A stretch of DNA of 64,000 nucleotides, taken from positions 1 through 64,000 of the forward strand of contig JAESUZ010000772.1 in the NCBI GenBank assembly GCA_017311185.1. The letters are read 5' to 3'. Of the stretch, positions 24,556 through 34,310 are shown in pieces; the stretch's first letter is position 1, and every line of letters begins with the position of its first letter. The stretch is from Proteles cristata cristata (lineage: Eukaryota > Chordata > Mammalia > Carnivora > Hyaenidae). The notes under the pieces are model-generated. The model searched no databases, was not told the DNA's origin, and saw only the letters and a program-made list of their open reading frames with translations. The position numbers were made by a program, and so were the translations under genes.

Positions 24556-24653
24556 CTGTGGTTTTAACCCTTAACTGTCCAATGCATATATCATTTTTCA
24601 AAAATTAAATATATTCGTTCCCTCATGTTACCTACACAGCTCATGTCACATTT

Positions 24654-24878
24654 AAAAAATTTTTTAATGTTTTATTTATTTCTGAGAGAGAGAGAGAGAG
24701 AGACAGCATGAGCAGAGGGGGATCAGAGAGAGAGGGAGACACAGAATCTGAAGCAGGCTCCAGGCTCTGAGCTAGCTCTCAGCACAGAGCCCGACACGGG
24801 GCTCAAACCCACAAACCATGAGATCATGACCTGAGCCAAAGTCGGACGCTTAACTGACTGAGCCACTCAGGTGCCCCC
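24654..24878 (-). mobile_element. Felid SINE with perfect target-site duplication
   Basis: Full head, body (GGAGCCTGCTTCAGATTCTGTGTCTCCC on the - strand), (TC)n and A-tail. It is flanked by identical CATGTCACATTT at 24642-24653 and 24879-24890, a perfect 12-bp duplication. Inside, AGCTAGCTCTCAGCAC carries a small local duplication relative to other copies. Confidence 0.95.
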
Positions 24879-24890
24879 CATGTCACATTT

Positions 24891-27040
24891 AATGTTAGAT
24901 CTAATATTAAAGGGCAAGTCGTAAAGATCTTCAATAGATAGCTTTCTATATACCATCACTTCCACGCAGGTGGAATTGAAGTACATGTAATCTGGGCAAG
25001 GCATCTATGTGATAATTGTTTGTTCTTTATGTCATAACCGACCCTCCTCAAAGAAATTTATTTTTTTTTATAAGGGTGGTCAGACCGTTATATTCTTTGC
25101 TTTCACTAGCAGAATGTAGTAAGAAAAATACTAATGATCAGAACACTTACAGAGGATAGACAGAGGACTCACAAGGAGGCTAGAAGACCCAGTCCTAAGC
25201 AGAAACTAGGGTCGAAAAGAAAGGACCCCAGATGAAGAACAATGTGGTTACTGTGTGATCTATTATATCTTGTGATGTATCACAGAATAATTAGAACTCT
25301 GTGCCAACCAACAAAACAATTGTGGCAGGCCAAACCACTGATCTCTCTGCTTCCAAACAAAGGGGTGTTCAGGAGCCGAAAGATATTTGCCCACCCACCC
25401 CTGGCAGCATAGGTAATAGTGAGTGAAAAGTTAGAACATGTTCAGAAAAGCAATCTATTTACAAAGCTTTTGCCCTAACTTTTCAAGTGTCTGCAAAGTT
25501 CAGCTAGGTTAAATTTCTACCACACAGCCTTTGTTTGTACTGATTGCATTGACATATATGTGAGTACATCCTTGGTATTCTTACCTGAAAGCCCAGGTTT
25601 TATTGAATATGATTGTATAGGAATATTCATCCTTCAATAACTTCTTGTCTTAAAAGCACAAATCAGTATGTGAAAACGTTTTCCATTAGTTTTAATTTTA
25701 ATTCCAGTAATTTTTCAAGCAATGCATTTCCAGATCTTTTGATTAGTGTGACAAGATGTTTCATATAGGAGTTTGTCTAAATGTGGGCATTGCATATTCA
25801 CCTTTGTGTATTCACCAGAAGAAAAAGAAAAGCCAAGAATATACACTGTGAAAGTGACATACTACTATAGTTCAATAGATTTAAGAGGTCAGGTGTTAGG
25901 AGATGGTGCCATATAGATGATCTAGAAATAAACTTTCTCTCCATAAAATAAAGTCAGAGAAATATACTATTAGTTCAAAAAGTTTCATGTTGATTACTCT
26001 TCTCCTGAGTCTATTTCTGAGGGTAAAGACAATATGTATGAACGGATCGCTGGAGAAACATTTATTATTCTAAACTTTTGAAATCTCATAGAAACTGGTA
26101 GTTTGAAGCATGAAACTAAATGTAGGGTTCTGTACATTTAAGGTCCAGATTTTGTGTTTATTTTCTTGGAAATAAGGTCAAATTCACCATTAAAACTGTG
26201 CCAAAGTGTAAGATAGTGGCAAGCACTTTAAGAAGTAGAACCAAAGAATTCTTTCCTATATGTGCTACATCATTACTGGGGTTAATCTCTTTGAATGTGG
26301 TTTTTCAGTTTTCTTGTCTTCACAGTTTTTCCTGAAAATTTAGAAGTTAAATAAAGTCTGAAACAAAAGAAAAATAAGAAATCAGTCTTCATTTTTGGAT
26401 TTTAAATAATAAGCATAAAAATAATACTATTTCTTGTGCCTCTTGGTAATCACCCCAAAATAACACAGATGGCAAAAAGCTGAAAGAAGGGAAAAAAACC
26501 CAAATACCTCTTTTGGTGCAATTGGGAGACATCTCTAAGCTGAGTCACAGTATATGTGAAATGGCTTCCAGGTATAGGGAAGGTCAAACAAGAGTACAGG
26601 AAAATGCTTAGAAATGATGCTCTTGAATGAAGATCTTAAATGAAGACAGCAGGCACAATTCTTCAAAAATGTAGTCCGCTCTGTGGGGAAAAACAGGGTA
26701 TTGAATTGGTCCTAGTTGCTTCCCAAGACTCGTTATGGTATGAAGAAAAAGCAGGGGAGATGGATTTAATAGAGGAAACACACTGACTGTTCTTTTTGCA
26801 GAAAGCTGTCTGTGGGTGAGGCAGACCAGAAGGCAGGGCACTGGACATTGTAGTTAACACAACAGCTATCAATCTTGGTTGGTTGAGAGAAAAATAAGCA
26901 AAATAAACTTATTTCCATACACAACTATGTCACTAAGAGAAGTGCTTCTAATGCTTAGAAAGTGGTCCCAGCCACCCTCAAACCCAGTGCAAACATCACT
27001 CAACTAGTGGGTTCAGGAAGAATTCATCTCAGAGTGGTCT
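24891..27040. other. Unique AT-rich noncoding stretch
   Basis: No named element or exon. The two overlapping - strand ORFs near 26608-26872 are in different frames, lack recognisable domains and are probably chance. Confidence 0.4.
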
Positions 27041-27306
27041 CCTGCCCTTGGACTAGTATATACACCATTTTTACCTCTGATTCTTAGGCCTTTGGACTCC
27101 GGCGGAAATTACACCACTGGATTTACAGGATCTACAACTTATGGATGGCAGATCATGAGACTTCTGAGCCTCAAAATTACATGAGCCAAATTCTCCTAAT
27201 ACTTCTAGATAGATGTTAGATAGAGAAAGAGAGAGAGAGAGACTGAGAGAGAGAGAGAGAGATTGAGATTCTATTGGCTCTGTTTCTCTGGAGAACCTTG
27301 ACTAAT
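27041..27306 (+). repeat. Ancient LTR-like repeat with (GA)n
   Basis: CTCTGATTCTTAGGCCTTTGGACTCC, GGCAGATCATGAGACTTCTGAGCCTC, a (GA)n tract at 27224-27262, then TCTATTGGCTCTGTTTCTCTGGAGAACCTTGACTAATA, a widespread mammalian repeat terminus. I recognise the pattern but will not assign a Dfam name. Confidence 0.6.
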
Positions 27307-27310
27307 ATAA

Positions 27311-27650
27311 TTGCCTAATCCTCCATATCTCAGAATGTACCTTATTTAGAAATAGGATTGTTGCAGATATACTTAGCTGTGTTAAGATGAGATGAAGCAA
27401 TACTAGAGTAGGTTGGGATCTTGATACAGTATGACTGGTGTCCTTACAGGAAGAGGAACACACACAAACGCACAGACAAGAACACTGTACACAGACAGAA
27501 ACACAGAAGTGCACTGTGTGTCAATGGAGGCTACAAGCCACGGAGGACCGAGGAGTAATGGCCACCACCAGAAGCTCGGAAGACAATAAATCTCTATTTG
27601 AAGGCATCCAGTTTGTGCTACTTTGTTAGAGCAGCTCTAAGACACTAAAG
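27311..27650 (+). repeat. MLT1-like (ERVL-MaLR) LTR relic
   Basis: CTTATTTAGAAATAGGATTGTTGCAGATATA, then ACAGTATGACTGGTGTCCTTACAGGAAGAGG, GCCACCACCAGAAGCT, AATAAATCTCTATTTG and CAGTTTGTGCTACTTTGTTA keep the MLT1 order on the + strand. It is a solo LTR without viral genes. Confidence 0.75.
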
Positions 27651-28060
27651 CAGGCAGAGGAGAGTCATGACACTTTGAGACCAGTGATTTTCAATGTGCT
27701 GTCACCATTCCTGGTTGTCCTCATACCGTTAGTAAGTTTTTGGTCACATGCGGCCATGTATTCTGAGTGCAAAAAGAAGGGAAAGCAGGCCTTGACAAGG
27801 TTTATAGTGACAGGGAAGTACACCACATGTTGTGGAGCCAAAATTTAGACCTCAGGTATTCTTCAGTGTGGAAAATGGAAGTGGGAGAGGACCAGAGAGC
27901 ATAAGACACCTGGCATGACGGGACTTATGGGAGAGGGAGGTGAGCCTCAGGTGTGCTCTTGTATGTAGGGTGCGTTCTTGAGGACTTTAATTGGATCCTA
28001 AATAAAGTACAACGTTTTAAAAGGCTGGAGGGCTAAGAATTACTTATTTCACTTTTTTTT
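27651..28060. other. Noncoding stretch, possibly an old repeat
   Basis: No element is assigned with confidence. GGCATGACGGGACTTATGGG and TTTAATTGGATCCTAAATAAAG hint at an old repeat, but I cannot name one. Confidence 0.35.
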
Positions 28061-28076
28061 TTAAGTTCAAAGAAAT

Positions 28077-28280
28077 CCAAGCAGTTGGGTGGCTCAGTCA
28101 GTTAAGTCTCTGACTTTGGCTTAAGTCATGATCTCACGGTTTGTGGCATTGGGCTCTTTGCTGACAGCTCAGAGCCTAGAGCCTGCTTTAGATTCTGTGT
28201 CTCCATCTTTCTCTACGCCTTCTCTGCTTGCATTCTCTTCTCTCTCTCTCTCTCTCAAAAATAAACATTAAAAATTTTTT
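28077..28280 (+). mobile_element. Felid SINE, left member of an inverted pair
   Basis: TTGGGTGGCTCAGTCAGTTAAG head, GCTGACAGCTCAGAGCC body, (TC)n and AAAAATAAACATT. The first bases of the head are altered and the B-box part is shortened. Flanks TTAAGTTCAAAGAAAT (28061-28076) and TTAATGTTCAAGTCAAT (28281-28297) look like a diverged duplication. Confidence 0.9.
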
Positions 28281-28517
28281 TTAATGTTCAAGTCAATGTG
28301 TATTTCAGAGATTGTAATAAAGGAGAGATTATAAAATTTCTAGCTGAAATGAATGACTTTCTTGTACAAGAAAGGAAGAAAGGAGACATACCTTGGTGCT
28401 TGAAAAAGAAAAGAAGGAGAATAAAGAAGAATCAGCTTAAGATAGACTCTCTAAGGGAGACTGAAGAAGCTGTGCATTCCTTACAGCGACCCCTTGGAGC
28501 TCCAACCCATAACCATT

Positions 28518-28752
28518 TTTTTTTAAGTTTATGTGCTTATTTTCAGAGAGATAGAGATAGAGAGCGAGAGTGAGAGTGAGACAGAGAGAGAGAGAGCCCA
28601 CATGTGTGCAAGGCAAAGAGAGAGGGAGACAGAGAATCCCAAGGAGGCTCCACACTGTCAGCATAGAGCCCAACATAGGGCTCAGTTCCATGCACCGTGC
28701 GATCATGACCCAAGCTGAAACCAAGAGTTGGACACTTAACCAATTGAACCAC
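28518..28752 (-). mobile_element. Carnivore SINE, right member of an inverted pair
   Basis: On the - strand: GTGGTTCAATTGGTTAAG, CATGATCGCACGG, a TTGGGATTCTCTGTCTCCC body and a long TC-rich tract. CCCATAACCATT (28506-28517) and CCCATTAACCACTT (28753-28766) are a diverged target-site duplication. Several short ORFs here only read through this element. Confidence 0.9.
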
Positions 28753-28766
28753 CCCATTAACCACTT

Positions 28767-29094
28767 CTAGTGGAGCTGTGGAGAAATTAGCAGGGACCCG
28801 GTTCCCACTCCCAAGAGGGAGGGAGAATTTGATCTACTCTTTTAAATGAAATATATTTCTATGCCCCCAAAGAGAATTCAAAGTGCATTTTTCAAGAAAC
28901 ATCATTATAAGTATGAATATTCTTTTTTAAGATAAATAAGCTGTCAAGGACTTTTCTGGAAAGCCAAGTTCTCTTTCTCACAGTGTTTCAATGGTAAAAT
29001 ATCATCTCTTGTCCGTATATCTTTGTGACATGGCATCTCACAAACGGTGAGTCCTCTGTGGAAATGTACGTGTTTGAGACCGAGTAAGTCAGTT
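28767..29094. other. Unique noncoding stretch
   Basis: Nothing recognisable. Confidence 0.4.
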
Positions 29095-29225
29095 ACTGTA
29101 GGAGCTCGACTCAGAGGACCTAGATTTTGGCCTGGTACTGCCATGACTTTGGATATATTGCCTTCATTTCCTACCTCTACGATGAGAGTGATCATTGAAC
29201 TGTCAATTTCTTAGGATTGAGAAAT
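29095..29225 (+). repeat. Probable MIR relic
   Basis: GGACCTAGATTTTGGCCTGGTACTGCCATGACTTTGGATATATTGCCTTCATTTCCTACCTCTACGATGAGAGTGATCATTG follows the MIR order (description, CTGCCACT, TTTCCTCATCTG...ATGA) with heavy divergence. Confidence 0.5.
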
Positions 29226-31221
29226 CTGCCAAATATGAAAGTGTCTCAAAATCTTCACATTTACATTAAGATTTTTTTTTTAATTCTGGAAAGGAGTTTA
29301 ATAACAAATAGTTCTAGGTTACTCCACCTGAGAAATGGAAAAACCTCTGCCAAAGTCTGACTAACTTCACTCAGTGTTTGTTTCTGTTTCATTGTAAGTC
29401 AATGGCACTTTAGTAGGGGAAAGTTCCAAATTTGAAGCAGGATTTGTATAAAGTTGTGTTTTGTTGCATTTGTACTAATGAGAAACAGTTCTTACAGTCC
29501 AAACTTACCTTTAATCTCTTTAATAACAAATGTAATCAAATGTGGTATTACCAGTATGAAGTCACTGAGGCTTTCGAAATACTGAGGTAATACTGACTGC
29601 TAGAAAGAACAACACAAAACCTATGAAATTTAAGAGCAGATGAGGTTAACAAGGAACTCAAGGAGTCACCTTGATAAACATTATGTTCATGGTCACAGTA
29701 CCCTCATTTATATTAATTTCTGTTTTAACCACTCTACGCTCTTAAATAGAATTGCAAAAATTATTTGCATTGCAAGTTCCTTGAGATGACTTCAAATTCA
29801 AAATTAAACTGCTGAATTCCCTCTATGTAATAAGATGTGGGTTTCACTGAGAATTAAAAAAAAAATCAAAGCTCTATAAATGTAGAAGGAGACAGAAATC
29901 TATTCAAATTAAGTGTCAAAGAAAACAAATCTGGCTTTGGGGTGATTTTATATTTCAATTTGGAGTTATGAACCAACAAAACAACAGTGTTTCATCTGAT
30001 GATCTTTTGATCTATTCCTTTTTTTCTCTCTTGCTTTTTTTTCACCAAATATAGTTTTGATGTCTAGACCTCAGTACAGGTATTTATTCAGCTTCATTTA
30101 ATTTCTTATTATGTCCAGCTCTTTTGTCAATAGTGCATTTGGAGAACAGATTTTCAGGATTGTGCACAATAGCCTTCCCACTGCTGATGTCTCGGCAGAA
30201 ATTGGGATATTGGTGTCAGATTGTTCTTATTGATTTATGTTTGTTTCTATTTTGAACTAAGCATCAGAGACATCTATGCTTTTACTTATTAACTCTGTCT
30301 CCTCAGTCATGATGGCATGATGTGGTAAGTCAAATGACAGGACTGAGCTCCTAAAATCGTGTAACCAATCCAGTGCATTCCGGCAACTGGTAGAATGCAA
30401 CCAGAAGATGATTCTGAAATTTCTGTTGCAATGGAGCTAAACTCCCAAGAGTTCTAGCTAAACTTTTGTAACCTTCAGTAGTTTCTGTGTTTTTGACCTT
30501 ACTGAACAGCTGTTAAAGGAATTATTCTTTCATGCTTGGCAGTTTTGTTTTGTGACTATCTTAAAATTCCCCGTAAACAGAGATATAGTGATCTGCATGA
30601 GCCCATTTCAGGAGAGTGAAGTCTGACTTTTTATTGCAGACATAGTATTTTATTGTATTGTCCTAGCTTCTGTTATCATCCACCTTTGTAAAAAGATTTT
30701 AAATGGAACACTTTGCTGCTGTCTGTCATAAAATTATAACTTAGTGTACTTCCAAAAACATGCAGGTGTCTCTCTGCATAGATTTTGCTACTGAAATGGA
30801 AGCGTGTTTGTTTCAACTGAATTATTAGACTATATATTTATCATTCTTGGATTTGAGAATGAAAGATGAGGATGATTCAAGACAACAGTATCTTATCAGA
30901 TAGTAGGAGGTAAGTGGCAGAGCAATGACCCAGGGAATAGAGAAATGGAGAAATTTTATGAAGTATTGTATATAGGACTGCTAATGTGATTATTGTGTAT
31001 TGTGTACATATTGTGTGCCTGTATTGTGTCTAATTGTCCAAACACTGGTAAACTGGTAATATACAAACTTCTAGAATCCTGTTTGCAGATATTACCAGTA
31101 ATGATCAGGACATGTTACTAATTCTAGAAAGTGTAAGAATAAAGTCTTGGCCAATAATTTATTTGCCCTCAGAGTCCCCTCAAATGGAAGACCTTTTAAA
31201 AACCCAAAAACTACTGAATAT
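29226..31221. other. Unique AT-rich noncoding stretch with a hairpin
   Basis: No transposable element or exon recognised. It holds a run of irregular TATTGTGT repeats (about 30989-31030) and the hairpin at 31052-31099. Confidence 0.4.
31052..31099. other. 48-nt inverted repeat (hairpin)
   Basis: ACTGGTAATAT (31052-31062) pairs perfectly with ATATTACCAGT (31089-31099), and an inner CAAAC (31064-31068) pairs with GTTTG (31081-31085). This gives about 16 base pairs with one asymmetric bulge and a 12-nt loop. It is shorter than typical microRNA precursors. It could be a chance palindrome or the remnant of a small inverted-repeat transposon. Confidence 0.6.
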
Positions 31222-31680
31222 AGGGACTCTTAGAAGTCATTTATTTTACCCCAGTGCTCACGCAGACACTGCATGACTCTTCACTGCTAGATAATATGCA
31301 ATCTTCCGGGCCTCGGAGGAAAGGGGTTCTGTAGCAAAATACCCCAAAAATGCACAACCTCCCACCCTGCAAGAGTATCTTCTCTGGACCCAGCCTTCCT
31401 CTAACGTCCCTGCATTTGGACACCACAACTCTTACATTAAACCTTTCATATGCTTGAAGATCGTTAAATTACTCTGACTTCTCATTTAGAGGAGAAATAA
31501 TTCTTGGTCTTTTAGTCTTCCCTCAAAGGTATTAGCCTTCCAATCTTTTATCACTTTCATTGCTCTCCCCTGGAACCTGGCCAAGGACTTCACAGGCCTC
31601 TAAAGTTTTGGAACTTCAGACTGGAAGCCATGTTCTGACATGTGAGAGGATGACCTCCAATTTAACATAACATACATTTC
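31222..31680. repeat. L3/CR1-like LINE relic
   Basis: GGGACTCTTAGAAGTCATTTATTTTACCCCAGTGCTCA, then CATATGCTTGAAGATCGTTAAATTACTCTGACTTCTCATTTAGAGG...ATTGCTCTCCCCTGGAACCTGG...GAACTTCAGACTGGAAGCCATGTTCTGACATGTG resemble the CR1/L3 3' region ('AGTCTTCTCTTCTCC...TTGCCCTCCTCTGGACAC...CAGAACTGGACACAATATTC'). It is very old and diverged. Confidence 0.45.
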
Positions 31681-32066
31681 ATACATTCCTGGAGTATCAT
31701 GTTTGCTCTTGTAAACTATAGTGGATGCAAAGCAAATAATCTATTACTCAGTACGACCTTTTGTTACCCTCTAATACCTCTCCAATGTAGCAGACAGACA
31801 AAGCCCATCTTGGAGCTGTGTGCTATATTTTTTCTCTCCAAAAAGATGGCAGGGGGCAACAAACACCGAGGGTCACCAGGAAAGGAGCAGATGTATTCTA
31901 TGTCTAGAATAATAGAAATATTATTTGACCAAGGTCATAAAATAAGGAATTGATATGAAAAAAGGCAGGTAAGGCTGGCTTGTTACATGAGACAGAACAG
32001 AAGTGGGACAAAATAGTCGCAGACTGAAGGGATTTTTAAAAATATATATTTTTTATAAGAATTTCT
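31681..32066. other. Unique noncoding stretch
   Basis: Nothing recognisable. The ORF at 31699-31953 has no domain. Confidence 0.4.
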
Positions 32067-32075
32067 ACATCATTT

Positions 32076-32280
32076 TCTTTTTTATGAAGTTCATTTATTT
32101 TGAGAGAGGCAGAGACAGCATGCGTGGGAGAAGGCCAGAATGAGATAGAGAGGGAGAATCCCAAGCAGGCTCCATGCTGCCAGCGCAGAGCCCGATGCCG
32201 GGCTCGAATCCATGAAGTCGTGACCTGAGCCAAAAGCAAGAATTGGACACTTGACCGACTGAGCGACCCAGGTGTCTCTC
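32076..32280 (-). mobile_element. Carnivore SINE
   Basis: On the - strand: GACACCTGGGTCGCTCAGTCGG, B-box-like region GGATTCGAGCCCGGCATCGGGC, body GCAGCATGGAGCCTGCTTGGGATTC and a T-rich end at the left. ACATCATTT at 32067-32075 and 32282-32290 is a 9-bp duplication. Three overlapping ORFs through it are spurious. Confidence 0.92.
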
Positions 32281-32583
32281 AACATCATTTCCAAGAATCT
32301 GCTGTGAGGCCATGGTCCTTTGTGTCTAGTGTGAGTCTAGCCCTGGAGGATGAGCCCACCTAGTGGGTTGTGAGGTGGCTACGTGAGTGTCCATCATGGA
32401 ATGTTATGGTGCTTTCTGAACTGGGAAACTGTCTCTGGTCTATCTTCCAAAGGTAAACTTGCTGAAAATGTGGTTAGGAAGATGCAGGCTAGATCCACAT
32501 AAAGTTAATTTATTTGAACTAAAAGAACAAAGGTGATTCACAACATTTATATTTATTTAGTTCAGTGATTCTTGACTGTTTCT

Positions 32584-32732
32584 TTTTCTCTCTCTCTCTT
32601 TCCTTCCTTCCTTCCTTCCTTCCTTCCTTCCTTCCTTCCTTCCTTCCTTCCTCCCTCCCTCCCTCCTTCCCTCTTTCTTTCTTTCTTTCTTTCCTTTTTT
32701 TCCTTCTTTCTTTCCTTCTTTCTTTTTTTTCA
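32584..32732. repeat. (TTCC)n/(TTTC)n pyrimidine microsatellite
   Basis: A (TC)n start is followed by about 13 TTCC units, then CTCC and TTTC units, all pyrimidine for roughly 145 bases. It gives artefactual ORFs on both strands rich in Ser/Leu/Phe or Lys/Glu. No SINE or LINE body adjoins it. Confidence 0.95.
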
Positions 32733-32934
32733 AAACTGCTGCACAGGCTAGAGCCTCTCTACCTTTCCAGGATGTCTCTGAGCACCTCCCCGCCCACACA
32801 TCCCCACTGCAGCCCTGCTGACTCACCATTGTTGATTTCCCTTTGTCCCTCTTGCCAATGCCTGTCCCTCTGTTTGGGCTATTCCTTCTTTTCCCCTTTT
32901 AAACAGCTGACCCCACTCACCCCTCAGTATTGAG

Positions 32935-33225
32935 TTAGTGTTTCTTTTCTGGGAAATCTCGGAAACTCCCCAACAGTCCAAGCACTCCTGCTGTGTGTCC
33001 CAATAGCACCCACAGCTCCCATTTTAAAATTTACTCCAGTTTGGAGCAATGGCTTATGAATTTGTCTTCCTTCATAGGCTATGGTATCTGAGGAGGCAGG
33101 GCCATAGGGCCCATCTTGTTTTCATGCCAAGAGCTAGCACAGTGCTTGGCCTGAAGGTGAGTTCCATCCAGTTGTCAAATAAGCGACGACTGACAACCAG
33201 CATTAACTAATACACTGAGCCACAA
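32935..33225 (+). repeat. L2 LINE 3'-end relic
   Basis: GCTATGGTATCTGAGGAGGCAGGGCCATAGGGCCCATCTTGTTTTCATGCC...CTAGCACAGTGCTTGGCCTGAAGGTGAG matches the L2 terminus ('GAGGGCAGGGACC...GTCTTGTTC...AGCACAGTGCCTGGCACATAGTAGGTGC'). Confidence 0.65.
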
Positions 33226-33254
33226 ATACGATTGGGTCTCTTCTCTCTTAAAAA

Positions 33255-34310
33255 CGTTGATTATTCTTCATTGACTACAGGATAAAACACATTTTTACAA
33301 AGCACTTAAAAATCTTTTACCATGTATCCATGCTCTAACTTTTTAGAAATTCCTTCTAAATTTTGCATCCAGATTTTCTGTCTGCATATCCAACCACTGT
33401 TTCTTACATTATATATGGACATATACTCTACTCAGCATCGCATCTTTTTGAGTTACCATTTAAAAAACTTTTTCTACATTTATTTATTTTTGAGAGACAA
33501 AGTGAGACAGAGCGCAAGTGGGGGATGGTCAGAGAGAGAAGGAGACACAGAATCTGAAGCAGGCTCCAGGCTCTGAGCTGTCAGCACAGAGCCGGATGTG
33601 GGGCTTGAACCAACGAACCGTGAGGTCATGACCTGAGCCATCCAAATGCCCCGAGTTACTATTTTACTGCAGCCTCTGGGGCAGCAACCAGCTGTACTGA
33701 AGTGAACCCTGACCACATCTGGCCTCCACTGAACAGCGTGCCCCTGATTTCCCACAACAGAGCTCTTCCGCCAGCTGCACTTGAGGTCCCTGTGGGAATC
33801 TGTTCTGCCAAGGGAGGTAGCACACCAGGGCCAACCTTGACCACCAGGGGCAGTGGGTAGAGGCCTGTTCCTCAGTGAAGTTTGGAGTTCCAATCTGTAC
33901 ACTCCTCTGAGGGTCCCCAAAGGGCTGGAGCTCAGCTGCCCACGGTGGTGATAAGCTCAGGAATGCGTCTTTGGAGTGGTGTTTCCTCCTCCTCCTCCTC
34001 ACCTCACACTAGCTTTTCTTCTGCTCTGGTTCGATATAATTGCCTCACAAGATGAGCTAGCTGCAGGCAAACCTTTATCCGGTTTTGGAAAACCCCAGGG
34101 TTAAAACATCTGAATATGCTATGCATACCTTTACACTTCTTGTTCCCTTGCTTGGAATTCTTCTTACCCTGGCGACCAAGCATCTTTCTCTTTCGGAATA
34201 TTTGTTTATCATCCAAACCCTGACATGAATGGTGTCCCCATGGAGAAGCGCTCCTGAACCCAGACTTCACCGCTCTGTCCTTTCAGTTCTGACTGCATTT
34301 GTACACATTT
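33255..34310 (+). repeat. L2-derived stretch interrupted by a SINE
   Basis: ATTCTTCATTGACTACAGGATAAAACAC...CCATGTATCCATGCTCTAAC (33257-33460) and CACTTCTTGTTCCCTTGCTTGGAATTCTTCTTACCC plus ATCCAAACCCTGACATGAATGGTGTCCCC (34130-34240) are L2 3'-region phrases in order. The segment 33665-34010 between them is less clear and may be another old repeat. It contains a CTCF-like CCACCAGGGGCAGTGG at 33841-33856. Confidence 0.5.
33462..33652 (-). mobile_element. Felid SINE with a deleted head segment
   Basis: The body and tail are normal, but on the - strand the head goes from GGGGCATTTGGATGGCTCAGGTCATG, skipping the usual A-box part between GGCTCAG and GGCTCAGGTC. The repeated GGCTCAG suggests slippage between short repeats. 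GAGTTACCATTT (33450-33461) and GAGTTACTATTT (33653-33664) form an 11/12 duplication. Confidence 0.93.

Noticed and set aside
28533..28770. Arg/Glu-rich ORFs on both strands
   Set aside because: They are produced by the (GA)n/(TC)n tract of the SINE at 28518-28752.
33480..34002. Overlapping - strand ORFs of 146, 61 and 112 codons
   Set aside because: They run through a SINE and an old repeat stretch in three frames; the SINE-derived C-terminal part (SPTSGSVLTAQSLEP) recurs in other SINE ORFs here.
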